This document shows positions 14,083 through 20,099 of a stretch of DNA of 20,783 bases, piece by piece; position 1 is the first letter of the stretch, and each line of letters starts with the position of its first letter. This DNA is from a virus. Below the pieces are notes generated by a model, which did not search any database, was not told the DNA's origin, and worked only from the letters and a program-made list of their open reading frames with translations. Made by a program: the position numbers and the translations under genes. The stretch is from IMG/VR virus record IMGVR_UViG_3300030380_002195, positions 1,448-22,230 of that record. One strand, written 5' to 3'.

Positions 14083-15782
14083 TAGTAACCGAATACCTCA
14101 TCTTGTACTTGATGTACTTGATTTTTGATTGCACCAAGCTGGTGTTGTATGGCAGCGTACCCGCTCATTCGTGTCATCAACATGTAACGAAGAGCATCGT
14201 ATGCGTGGTCTTCTGCTTTGGTATCTACGTCTTCGCTGTTTGTTTTGGACAGCGGTATACCTGTAAGCTGCTTGATTATGTTTTGACAGTTAGAAAAGAA
14301 ACGTACCCGTGGTTCTTGTGTGTACGGGTCATCAGCTAATCGTCTGTGTATTTCCATCTTGCCTTGTAATCGATTGCGGTCAGATGGTGTCCACCTCACT
14401 CCTGCTCTCATCATCGTTTCAGCTATCGATGGACCGAAGCCTGTCTTGTTCCAGCACGATGAATCGAGTACGGTGTAATGTGCAGGTGGGTCAAGTTGTT
14501 CTGCTTCTAGTATTTTATCAGCCAGTTCCTCTGCTGTCAAGTGTTTGGCGTACAACTCACGATAGACCCAAATATTGTTATCCCAATCAATAGCACCCCA
14601 AAGCACACACGAAGGACTCGCATAGCCGTAGTCGGCGGCTCGTATGCGGGGCCAGTTGGTAGGTAATTCGAAAGGCTCGACCACGTGTCGAACACGAGAA
14701 AACTCAGGAAAAGCTGCACCCTCTGCGACATCCCAATCTCCATCTAACAATCGCTTCCGCTCTACTTCGGGCAATGATAGCAGCATTGCTTCGTACTGTC
14801 CGTCTTCCATCAGGAATGGATTGTCTGTCAGTCGTGCGGGTACGAACTTTCGGTAGAATAAAGGTTGTCCTGCCTTCTCATGCTTTGATGGGTACAAGAA
14901 TGGTGTTTGTGTTTCTATGTCGAAGGCAGCGTACGGTTTGTTTGGTTCAATATCATCGATGTACGTTTTCTTAACCCACCAGCCGCCTACACCACCGGGG
15001 TTGGCTGTGCAGCGCATGTACAGATGCTGCTGTAATTCTGGGTCAGTCGTACGAAGACGTGAACGAAGATAGTCCCAAACGTACGGCGTTGGGTACTGGG
15101 TTATCTCATCTATACCTATCCAGTTGAACGCCTGACCTTGAAAGCGAGTTACGTCCTTGTCTTTGTCGAGGTATGTGAACCAGATGGTGGCTCCTGATGG
15201 AAAGTGCCACGTTGATTTTGATTCACGAAACTTTGCACCGGGAAACGCCTTAGTATATAGTTGACGTGACTTGTCGATGAGTTCAGTTAGTTCGTCCAGA
15301 GTCCGACGGAGAAGTAGCCCACGATGATTAGAGTTGTGGCAAAAGCGCAAAGGGTCAGCAAGCAAGGCAAAACTCTTTCCACCCCCTGCTGCACCGCCAT
15401 ATAATACGTCCCGTTCACCAGCGGACAAGAACTGTTCCTGTGGTCCGGGATTAGGTTTGAAAACAACTTCATACTCTTCTACCAAATCGGAGACCGCAGC
15501 CGGTACGTTTTGCAGGTCTCCCTCGTCTATCAATGTGGTCTGTTTGCCGTTTAGAGCCTTCTCTACGCGGCTTTGTGACTGCTCGACCTTACGGGCGTAC
15601 CTTCGCTTATCTTCGGCAGTCTTGGACGCTTTAGCGGCTCTTTTCTTCGCTTGGCGTACTTGTTTCTGTGCCGCACGTCTGGCTATCTCTGCACGAGACA
15701 GATTGTAGATAGCTTTTGGTGCGTTGGGGTCTCTTTTTGGTCTACCGCGCTTTTTCGGCGGAGACTTCTGCTCGTCTGCCAC
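14082..15782 (-). CDS. terL: Terminase large subunit (566 aa, GTG start)
   Basis: The packaging motor and nuclease. Walker A is GGAAGGGKS (residues 129-137), Walker B WIGIDE (221-226) and the coupling motif TANP (259-262). The RNase H-like nuclease acids appear as Asp384 in AADYGY, Asp440 in VLDSS and Asp525/Asp529 in EDHAYDALRY. About 100 extra N-terminal residues are very basic and begin with KKRGRPKRDP, which looks like an AT-hook. The start is GTG at 15782, with AAGG about ten bases upstream. It overlaps the preceding small gene by 41 bases and the next gene as TAATG. Confidence 0.97.
   Translation of the reverse strand: MADEQKSPPKKRGRPKRDPNAPKAIYNLSRAEIARRAAQKQVRQAKKRAAKASKTAEDKRRYARKVEQSQSRVEKALNGKQTTLIDEGDLQNVPAAVSDLVEEYEVVFKPNPGPQEQFLSAGERDVLYGGAAGGGKSFALLADPLRFCHNSNHRGLLLRRTLDELTELIDKSRQLYTKAFPGAKFRESKSTWHFPSGATIWFTYLDKDKDVTRFQGQAFNWIGIDEITQYPTPYVWDYLRSRLRTTDPELQQHLYMRCTANPGGVGGWWVKKTYIDDIEPNKPYAAFDIETQTPFLYPSKHEKAGQPLFYRKFVPARLTDNPFLMEDGQYEAMLLSLPEVERKRLLDGDWDVAEGAAFPEFSRVRHVVEPFELPTNWPRIRAADYGYASPSCVLWGAIDWDNNIWVYRELYAKHLTAEELADKILEAEQLDPPAHYTVLDSSCWNKTGFGPSIAETMMRAGVRWTPSDRNRLQGKMEIHRRLADDPYTQEPRVRFFSNCQNIIKQLTGIPLSKTNSEDVDTKAEDHAYDALRYMLMTRMSGYAAIQHQLGAIKNQVHQVQDEVFGY
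14512..14540 (-). promoter_or_regulatory. Possible intragenic sigma70-like promoter in terL
   Basis: Minus strand: perfect -35 TTGACA (14535-14540), 17-base spacer, -10 TAAAAT (14512-14517, 5 of 6). It would start transcripts near 14505, upstream of the recombinase-like gene, the 70-aa gene and the portal gene. It lies wholly inside terL codons, so chance occurrence is possible. Confidence 0.4.
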
Positions 15783-15969
15783 GATGTTCTAACCTTTGTT
15801 TGTTCAGTGATTGGAACTCTTCTGCAGCTTCTGCATCAGACATGTCCTGTTCACGACCTCTACGCATTACGTACCGCTGTAATTCTTTTTCAGTCATCTT
15901 TGCGAGTTCACTTGTAGTCAAAGTAGCAGTGTCACGCAAATTTAAAATTGCTTTATTGACTCGTTCCAT
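15742..15969 (-). CDS. Small charged helical protein between terminase genes (75 aa)
   Basis: Unrecognised. It begins MERVNKAILNLRDTATLTTS and continues with a highly charged helical stretch (EKELQRYVMRRGREQDMSDA, then EEFQSLNKQRLEHRGRR). It overlaps the terminase small subunit gene by 17 bases and terL by 41 bases, each in a different frame. ATG at 15969 has GAAGAGG about nine bases upstream. Without it there would be a 170-base gap between the terminase genes, unusual in this compact genome. It could be a terminase accessory protein. Confidence 0.65.
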   Translation of the reverse strand: MERVNKAILNLRDTATLTTSELAKMTEKELQRYVMRRGREQDMSDAEAAEEFQSLNKQRLEHRGRRAEVSAEKAR

Positions 15970-16363
15970 CGATTACGACCTCTTCCTTTGGTGGTAGCAG
16001 TACAACACCGTGGATGGCCTGTACATTGTGGTTTATTTGTTCCTGTTTTGCTACGCCTACACGATTTAACAGTGATTCAGCCGCTCTGAGGCGCAAATCG
16101 TCGCCTCTGTCGGGGACGGGGTTGTCTATGGTATTGACAAGGCGGTTCGCAGCCTTCAGAGCGTTCGTAGCAAGCAGGTTTTTTGTACGTGAGATGATTT
16201 CATCGGACAGACTGTCCTTTAACCAACTGACTGACCCGCGAGAATACCCTGCGGACAGGGCTGCGTCGGTTACATTTCCACCGTTTTCGAACAAGTTGTC
16301 GAGAAACGTACGCTGTTGGGGTGTCAACTCACGTTTTTTGTGCTGTTGAGCAAGTAAATTCAT
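15953..16363 (-). CDS. terS: Terminase small subunit (136 aa)
   Basis: DNA-recognition subunit of the packaging machine. The N-terminal part has the helix-turn-helix pattern typical of terminase small subunits: LTPQQRTFLDNLFENGGNVT, then DAALSAGYSRGSVSWL. A helical oligomerisation region with LRLRAAESLLNRVGVAK comes after it, then a C-terminal tail that would contact TerL. The start is chosen at 16363. Further upstream the frame is open to 16468, but that stretch (starting MHLTSGCPRIF) runs through the leader just after the promoter and has no coding character. First gene of the head operon, with a leader of about 110 bases after the promoter. Confidence 0.85.
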   Translation of the reverse strand: MNLLAQQHKKRELTPQQRTFLDNLFENGGNVTDAALSAGYSRGSVSWLKDSLSDEIISRTKNLLATNALKAANRLVNTIDNPVPDRGDDLRLRAAESLLNRVGVAKQEQINHNVQAIHGVVLLPPKEEVVIDGTSQ

Positions 16364-16480
16364 CGGATTTCTCTTGGTTTGCGAGAGTTGCGGCACTTTT
16401 CTAGCCAGAGCTGTCCGTAAATTTAAATATATTAGGAAAATGCGGGGACATCCGCTAGTGAGATGCAACTCTTCACTGTT

Positions 16481-16509
16481 ATATTAGTGTTTTAGGTGTC
16501 ACCTGTCAA
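16481..16509 (-). promoter_or_regulatory. Main promoter of the packaging/head operon
   Basis: Minus strand: perfect -35 TTGACA (16504-16509), exactly 17 bases of spacer, -10 TAATAT (16481-16486, 4 of 6). Predicted start near 16474, leaving a leader of about 110 bases before terS. No other promoter of this quality lies between here and the coat gene outside coding sequence. Confidence 0.8.
16494..16504. promoter_or_regulatory. Operator-like perfect dyad in the late promoter spacer
   Basis: AGGTG-T-CACCT, an uninterrupted 5+1+5 palindrome between the -35 and -10 of the minus-strand promoter. A protein bound here would block RNA polymerase. The winged-helix protein encoded at 17614-18027 is a possible partner; that link is a guess. 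Confidence 0.45.
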
Positions 16510-16518
16510 GAAAAAATA

Positions 16519-16530
16519 CGATAGCTGTCG
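16519..16530. promoter_or_regulatory. Near-palindrome between the divergent promoters
   Basis: CGATAGCTGTCG, a 12-bp palindrome with one mismatched pair. It is roughly centred between the two -35 hexamers (16509 and 16539) and could be a shared operator for both promoters. Confidence 0.4.
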
Positions 16531-16538
16531 ATTTGGGG

Positions 16539-16567
16539 TTGACAGAACGTGATTTGAACTGTACACT
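16539..16567 (+). promoter_or_regulatory. Plus-strand sigma70-like promoter
   Basis: Plus strand: perfect -35 TTGACA (16539-16544), 17-base spacer, -10 TACACT (16562-16567, 4 of 6). It points away from the head-operon promoter, towards a terminator at 16653-16682. It is the only plausible plus-strand promoter I found outside genes. Confidence 0.65.
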
Positions 16568-16627
16568 GCCGGTGTAACCCGCCGGGGAAACACCACTACT
16601 CATGTAGGGAGTACGTTTTGGTGTACC

Positions 16628-16642
16628 AACGGGGTACGTTTT
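16628..16642. repeat. 15-bp direct repeat, copy 1 (inside the candidate small RNA)
   Basis: AACGGGGTACGTTTT, identical to 17060-17074. The plus-strand RNA from here would be perfectly complementary to the minus-strand mRNA at the second copy. Confidence 0.85.
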
Positions 16643-16652
16643 GGTTCATGCA

Positions 16653-16682
16653 GGGGAGTACCTTTGGGTACGTCCCCTTTTT
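16653..16682 (+). terminator. Rho-independent terminator of the candidate small RNA
   Basis: GGGGAGTACC and GGTACGTCCCC form a 10-bp stem with one bulged G and a TTTG tetraloop, followed at once by five T (16678-16682). On the minus strand no T-run follows the stem, so it works only for plus-strand RNA. Confidence 0.75.
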
Positions 16683-17010
16683 CTGTATGAAATTCACAAA
16701 AAAATAAAAAATATGGCGGGTTTGCATACAGGTACGGGTACTCCCCCCGTGGCCCTAGCGACCCCGTTCGCCCAAAGTTCATCATTGATAATCTGCCATG
16801 ACACCCAGAGCAAAACGTACAAGATGAACACGCCCCGCCGGTAAGACTATTCGCGTCAAGCTGGGCTTTTTTTAATTTGCACTGACAGTTTCTCATATCG
16901 TTAACCCAAAAGGCTCGCATGTTGGTGTTGATATTGTTAGCAATCCCGAACAACCTATGCGCCAGAATATCCCGCCAGTACAAGCCGATAGATATTATTC
17001 TGGCATACCG
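16683..17010. other. Gene-free stretch in the switch region
   Basis: No gene I can support. An open frame on the minus strand (16600-16983) begins with TTG, lacks a ribosome binding site and runs through the terminator stem; I reject it. Around 16860 a plus-strand CTGGGC is followed by seven T, but only weak, distant pairing is available for a stem. No tRNA, tRNA fragment or obvious attachment core is visible. Confidence 0.5.
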
Positions 17011-17042
17011 GCAAAAAGAAACCCCGCCAACTAGTGACGGGG
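17011..17042 (-). terminator. Rho-independent terminator of the right-hand operon
   Basis: Minus strand: CCCCGTCA, loop CTAGT, TGGCGGGG (8-bp stem with one G-U), followed by TTTCTTTTTGC. It lies about 30 bases after the stop codon of the last gene. It cleanly separates the early operon from the switch region. Confidence 0.9.
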
Positions 17043-17059
17043 CTAAGTTCAGGGAGAAA

Positions 17060-17074
17060 AACGGGGTACGTTTT
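17060..17074. repeat. 15-bp direct repeat, copy 2 (operon 3' end)
   Basis: AACGGGGTACGTTTT, identical to 16628-16642. On the minus strand it begins within the TAA stop codon of the last early gene and runs into its 3' untranslated region. Shorter matches (10-12 bases) occur at 17343-17352 and 18408-18419. Confidence 0.85.
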
Positions 17075-17291
17075 ATTCAGTGGTAGGTTTTACATCCGCG
17101 AGGGTCTTAGTATGTTTTTCAAATGAGAACATTGAAATGCCCGCATTGCCCAAGAGAGTTTCCAACACGCCCATCTGTTTAGTGATTACGTTTACAAGCT
17201 GGGCAATCGCTTGGAGGTCTTCATTCGGTATCACTGCAAAATCGTCCGCGTTCTCTTCGTTTACGTTGAAGTTAAAAGCTGTCTTTTTCAT
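17073..17291 (-). CDS. Small acidic hypothetical protein (72 aa)
   Basis: Last gene of the right-hand operon. It begins MKKTAFNFNVNEENADDFAV and has a helical middle (LQAIAQLVNVITKQMGVLET). No Cys, membrane segment or recognised domain. The start at 17291 is chosen because GAAAGGAAAA lies immediately upstream, the same ribosome binding site used by the DUF932 and winged-helix genes. An upstream in-frame Met (17324) lies inside a stem-loop and lacks such a site. Confidence 0.75.
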   Translation of the reverse strand: MKKTAFNFNVNEENADDFAVIPNEDLQAIAQLVNVITKQMGVLETLLGNAGISMFSFEKHTKTLADVKPTTE

Positions 17292-17313
17292 CGGTTTTCC
17301 TTTCGGTATTGAC

Positions 17314-17337
17314 GGGGATTGCAACAGCGCAACCCCC
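17314..17337 (-). other. Intercistronic stem-loop
   Basis: Minus strand GGGGGTTGC and GCAATCCCC form a 9-bp stem (one G-U) around a 6-base loop, in the 59-base gap upstream of the last early gene. No T-run follows. It probably stabilises or processes the mRNA, or tunes translation of the next gene. Confidence 0.65.
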
Positions 17338-17350
17338 TTATAAGTACGTT

Positions 17351-17611
17351 TTAAACCAGTTCAACGGATAGTGTCAACCTATCTCTGAACACGTTTTGAA
17401 TACGTTCTTCCAGATGATTATCACACCAATTCTCAATGTACTGGTCAAGCTCACTGTCAAGCTGGCTTGTTATCATGTCTTCAACATCGCTTTCTGTGAT
17501 AGTTTCATGTTCATTCGAAACAACGTTTTTGATTTCCTGCTGGATAACTTCGCGCAAGCTATGCAAGGCTTTTGCTTCGGTATCAGTCAGAGTAATTGTG
17601 CAACCGTCCAT
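17351..17611 (-). CDS. Small acidic helical protein (86 aa)
   Basis: Unrecognised. The sequence is Glu/Asp-rich and apparently all-helical (MDGCTITLTDTEAKALHSL, EVIQQEIKNVV, DVEDMITSQLDSELDQYIEN), ending in FRDRLTLSVELV. An acidic helical character is shared by many phage inhibitor or adaptor proteins, but no target is suggested by the sequence. ATG at 17611 is 2 bases after the upstream stop and has GGGGG seven bases upstream. Confidence 0.75.
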   Translation of the reverse strand: MDGCTITLTDTEAKALHSLREVIQQEIKNVVSNEHETITESDVEDMITSQLDSELDQYIENWCDNHLEERIQNVFRDRLTLSVELV

Positions 17612-17613
17612 GA

Positions 17614-18027
17614 TTATGCCCCCAACTTATATTTGCGCTTTTTACGTCCAGTCGTAATTGTCTGCACGTTATACCCAGCGTTCCGGATTGCCTCAATATG
17701 CTTATGAACGGCCATCTTCGACTTAACATCAGTCTTGCGCAAGATAGTGTCTAAAGTGACAGGATAAGGCCGAGCAACAAGCACTTTCAGAACTTGCTTA
17801 GTCTTCGGCTCAAGCAATCGAGTTCCCCCGACTACTGGCTTTCTTCTTGCTGGCTTTTCATCCCTGAAGACATATTGAAGCAAGCGATTGGCCGCCTCTT
17901 CCTGTTCTTTCCGGTCTTCGGCAAAACCCCGTAAAGCTTCATTCAGATAAGCCCGGGCTTTCGGCGGGGAATAAACCCAAGCAAGGCCGATATTCTCAAC
18001 AATAGTATTTCTGGTTTTCTCTTTCAT
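17614..18027 (-). CDS. Winged-helix-like DNA-binding protein (137 aa)
   Basis: The N-terminal half is helical and charged (ARAYLNEALRGFAEDRKEQE). The C-terminal half, about residues 68-137, reads like a winged helix: TKQVLKVLVARPYPVTLDTI, LRKTDVKSKMAVHKHIEAIR (recognition helix), NAGYNVQTITTGRKKRKYKL (wing). It probably regulates transcription or organises phage DNA. It is a natural candidate to bind the dyads near 16494-16530, though nothing ties it to them directly. ATG at 18027 is preceded by GAAAGGAAAA, which begins within the stop codon of the membrane micro-ORF upstream. No recognised named family. Confidence 0.75.
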   Translation of the reverse strand: MKEKTRNTIVENIGLAWVYSPPKARAYLNEALRGFAEDRKEQEEAANRLLQYVFRDEKPARRKPVVGGTRLLEPKTKQVLKVLVARPYPVTLDTILRKTDVKSKMAVHKHIEAIRNAGYNVQTITTGRKKRKYKLGA

Positions 18028-18039
18028 AATGTTTTCCTT

Positions 18040-18120
18040 TCATCCAATTATTGCAGAGATTATGAGGATTATTAAGGCAATCCAACAAAGCCGATAAATC
18101 ATTACAATGATATCACCCAT
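18040..18120 (-). CDS. 26-residue membrane micro-protein
   Basis: A very short reading frame between the DUF932 and winged-helix genes. Its ATG overlaps the DUF932 stop as TGATG, and its own TGA overlaps the ribosome binding site of the next gene, filling the gap exactly. The product starts MGDIIVMIYRLCW and continues IALIILIISAIIG, a single hydrophobic helix with one Arg and one Asp near the N-terminal side. The size and form are like small phage or bacterial membrane peptides that modulate membrane complexes or act as toxins. There is no strong ribosome binding site of its own, so it would rely on translational coupling. Confidence 0.55.
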   Translation of the reverse strand: MGDIIVMIYRLCWIALIILIISAIIG

Positions 18121-19127
18121 CAGGCGGCAACCCCTTCCAATGATAACCAAGCATCACTGGTCAGAACATCCCTCACCTTGTCCGCACGTTGACGCTGTAC
18201 GTCATGTTGACGTTGTGTAGTGGTTCCTTTTTCCATCGTGTGAGTAGACCAGTGAGTGAGAGCGTTATAACCCGCCCACATAGTTTCCCCCAGTTCTAGA
18301 GCCTCATCATGATATTGATTTACCATGTAATCAAGCAAGCCTTTATTTATTGGCTTTTCATCTGGCTTGTCACTTGGCCTTGCCGGTCGCTGGCAGATTG
18401 TCTCTTCGAGTACGTTTTGAAAAGCGCGGGGAGTGAGACCAAGGCTTGCCCATCTGTCCATCTGTTCCCGTTGATTAGCGAACATGTCCAGAGATAAAAC
18501 CGCCTTGCCGGTTAGACTTGCCGTGTCCAGATTACGGGTATGTTTCTTTTTCTGGTGATAAGCTTTCTCACCCCCGAACACTAACGTATTGCGGCACAGG
18601 TCACGATAGGCCCCGCTGAACACTTGGAACGCCCAAGACATGTCAATGCTGTTGAACACATCCAAGCGCGGCACAACACCGTCTGAACCCTGACGGCTTC
18701 GAACGTCTGACTTCATATCTTCAAAGTAGATTGTCCGATGCGCTTTTTTCCCTGCTTCGAATAGCCTATCAACTACCCGCAGCCGTCCACCCAGTGGACT
18801 ATCTTGAAGCTGTTCAGCCTGCACTTTCATCATAGTCTGGTGAGGAACAAGCTGATACGTTTTTGGGATAGGCCGCATATCGACAAGCTGGCCTGTAGCC
18901 TTGTTCAATACAGCGTGATAGTTATTAATCTTGGTCGGCTCAACTACCTGCTGGATAGTGTCTCCATATGGGGTTTTATCTTCCCAGTAAGTTTGCGCCT
19001 CGATTGGCACTCGCTCGAATACTGCCCTATCTGTAAACAGGGACAGGTCGAACGGGTCGGCGTGTTCGTACTGGATGCCGTCCCGAATATCTGAGAGGCG
19101 GCTATTGTTTGGTACTAAATCAAGCAT
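18120..19127 (-). CDS. DUF932-family phage/plasmid-like protein (335 aa)
   Basis: Recognised as a member of the DUF932 family found in phages and plasmids; its biochemical role is not established as far as I know. Typical features are an early helix-rich part, LCRNTLVFGG (about residues 177-186), and the C-terminal YNALTHWSTHTMEKG (287-301) that marks phage members. The length is usual for the family. The start at 19127 is chosen because GAAAGGAAAA lies just upstream; an in-frame Met at 19184 lies in the leader and lacks a site. The end is coupled by TGATG to the membrane micro-protein. Confidence 0.85.
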   Translation of the reverse strand: MLDLVPNNSRLSDIRDGIQYEHADPFDLSLFTDRAVFERVPIEAQTYWEDKTPYGDTIQQVVEPTKINNYHAVLNKATGQLVDMRPIPKTYQLVPHQTMMKVQAEQLQDSPLGGRLRVVDRLFEAGKKAHRTIYFEDMKSDVRSRQGSDGVVPRLDVFNSIDMSWAFQVFSGAYRDLCRNTLVFGGEKAYHQKKKHTRNLDTASLTGKAVLSLDMFANQREQMDRWASLGLTPRAFQNVLEETICQRPARPSDKPDEKPINKGLLDYMVNQYHDEALELGETMWAGYNALTHWSTHTMEKGTTTQRQHDVQRQRADKVRDVLTSDAWLSLEGVAA

Positions 19128-19357
19128 GTTTTTTCCTTTCATAACTGCGTTGATGTTTCCAGTGTAAGGCACAAAACAAAACAAAAGTAAAGCGTTTTTC
19201 TGCCTGCAAAATTTGACCGGCTAGCCCCACGACTCGCCACCAGCCCGAAAGAATCAGACCACCCCGCCCCCAAAACAATACCAAAAAGCAAGGTTGTATT
19301 CTCTCCCCAAGAAATGAGCTGACAATATTTAAGAAATAAACTGACAATATTTCACCC
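19128..19357. other. 230-base leader region of the DUF932 gene
   Basis: The second-largest gap in the window. It contains two CTGACAATATTT direct repeats (annotated separately) close to the upstream gene's stop, a G-rich stretch on the minus strand (about 19245-19275), and a weak possible promoter (TTTACT and TACACT about 19 bases apart, near 19160-19190). No convincing promoter or terminator. Confidence 0.45.
19318..19352. repeat. Pair of CTGACAATATTT direct repeats
   Basis: Identical 12-bp copies at 19319-19330 and 19341-19352, 22 bases apart (about two helical turns), just after the Gp88-like gene. The motif is the same as in the five-copy array at 20225-20284. Confidence 0.85.
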
Positions 19358-20047
19358 CTAATGTGTCATGAACAAGACTTGCCTAGTGTCCGCAGACCAA
19401 CACAGCGCACAGTTCGCACAGTTGGCAACATCGCCTGTCTGTTCTGGACAAACAAAAGACTTGCCTGCTTTTGGCTTGGCTCGTTCGGTGCTATTAGCTG
19501 AAAAGATATGGTTTAGATTGTTGCTGAACCTGACAGAAAATCGTTCCCCATAACGTTGACGGGTAATGTCGATTATCTGCCCAATTTCACTTTCTCTTGC
19601 TCTGCCTGTATATCCCCATACCGCCAAGTTGTCATAATCATTTAGCCACCATGCCCAGCGATTGACATAATCAACAGAATAAAAATCACCCAAAACATGC
19701 AGACGGATGATAACGCCTTTATAAGTAGAACACAGTTCTTCTATTTCTTCATTTAGTTTGGCCTCGAGTGCCTGCCCATGCTCGATGCGATGAGCAAAGG
19801 CCATGTTGTTTCCATAACAGTTGTCCCAGTGATAACATTCACGGGGACAAGTTGCCCGTTCTTCAAGTGTAAGCGTAAAGATAACATAACCCTTAAACTT
19901 ACCTTTCTTAACAACAGGCAATTTACCCTTATCTGCTATCTTGTTATTATTAGATAACTTAAGCGCACCAGTTTTGAGTTCTGCGATTGACCGCCTAGCG
20001 TTCGGATACATGGTGACTGCTGGCTTGTTTATATCTGCTTTTCTCAT
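19358..20047 (-). CDS. Gp88-like Cys-rich phage protein, possible Fe-S or Zn binding (229 aa)
   Basis: The pattern matches, as I recall, phage proteins of the gene-product-88 type. The first Cys cluster is Cys67-x3-Cys71-x5-Cys77 in CPRECYHWDNCYG. Next come RLHVLGDFYS (115-124), YVNRWAWWL and WGYTGRA, and last a Cys cluster Cys200, Cys210, Cys213, Cys216 ending CALCWSADTRQVLF-x2-H. Seven conserved-looking Cys in two clusters, plus a radical-SAM-like first cluster, suggest a metal or Fe-S cofactor. No function is established. ATG at 20047 has AGGA about ten bases upstream. Lies upstream of the DUF932 gene. Confidence 0.75.
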   Translation of the reverse strand: MRKADINKPAVTMYPNARRSIAELKTGALKLSNNNKIADKGKLPVVKKGKFKGYVIFTLTLEERATCPRECYHWDNCYGNNMAFAHRIEHGQALEAKLNEEIEELCSTYKGVIIRLHVLGDFYSVDYVNRWAWWLNDYDNLAVWGYTGRARESEIGQIIDITRQRYGERFSVRFSNNLNHIFSANSTERAKPKAGKSFVCPEQTGDVANCANCALCWSADTRQVLFMTH

Positions 20048-20099
20048 TCGTTCGTTTTCCTATTCACAAAAGATAAAACAAGACTAGACACAAAAAAGC

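Larger units (their letters stand above)
16574..16682 (+). ncRNA. Candidate small RNA of about 110 nt
   Basis: Bounded by the plus-strand promoter (predicted start near 16574) and a Rho-independent terminator. There is no worthwhile open frame inside: the first ATG (16602) is followed at once by a stop. The 5' end can form GGTGT/ACACC with an inner CCC/GGG pairing if transcription starts slightly upstream. Two GTACGTTTTGG segments (16611 and 16634) lie between the 5' part and the terminator. No family is recognised. Both ends are predicted from sequence alone. Confidence 0.5.

Noticed and set aside
16840-16880. Possible plus-strand terminator ending in seven T
   Set aside because: No contiguous GC-rich stem precedes the T-run; the only pairing partner is over 50 bases upstream.
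16600-16983. Open frame of 127 codons on the minus strand with a Cys-rich patch
   Set aside because: It starts with TTG, has no ribosome binding site, runs through the small-RNA terminator and GTACGTTTT repeats, and its residue make-up is not protein-like.
16683-17010. Search for a tRNA or attP core next to the integrase-like gene
   Set aside because: No GGTTCGAATCC-like T-arm, cloverleaf pattern or suitable repeat is visible, and the integrase-like gene is 2 kb away.
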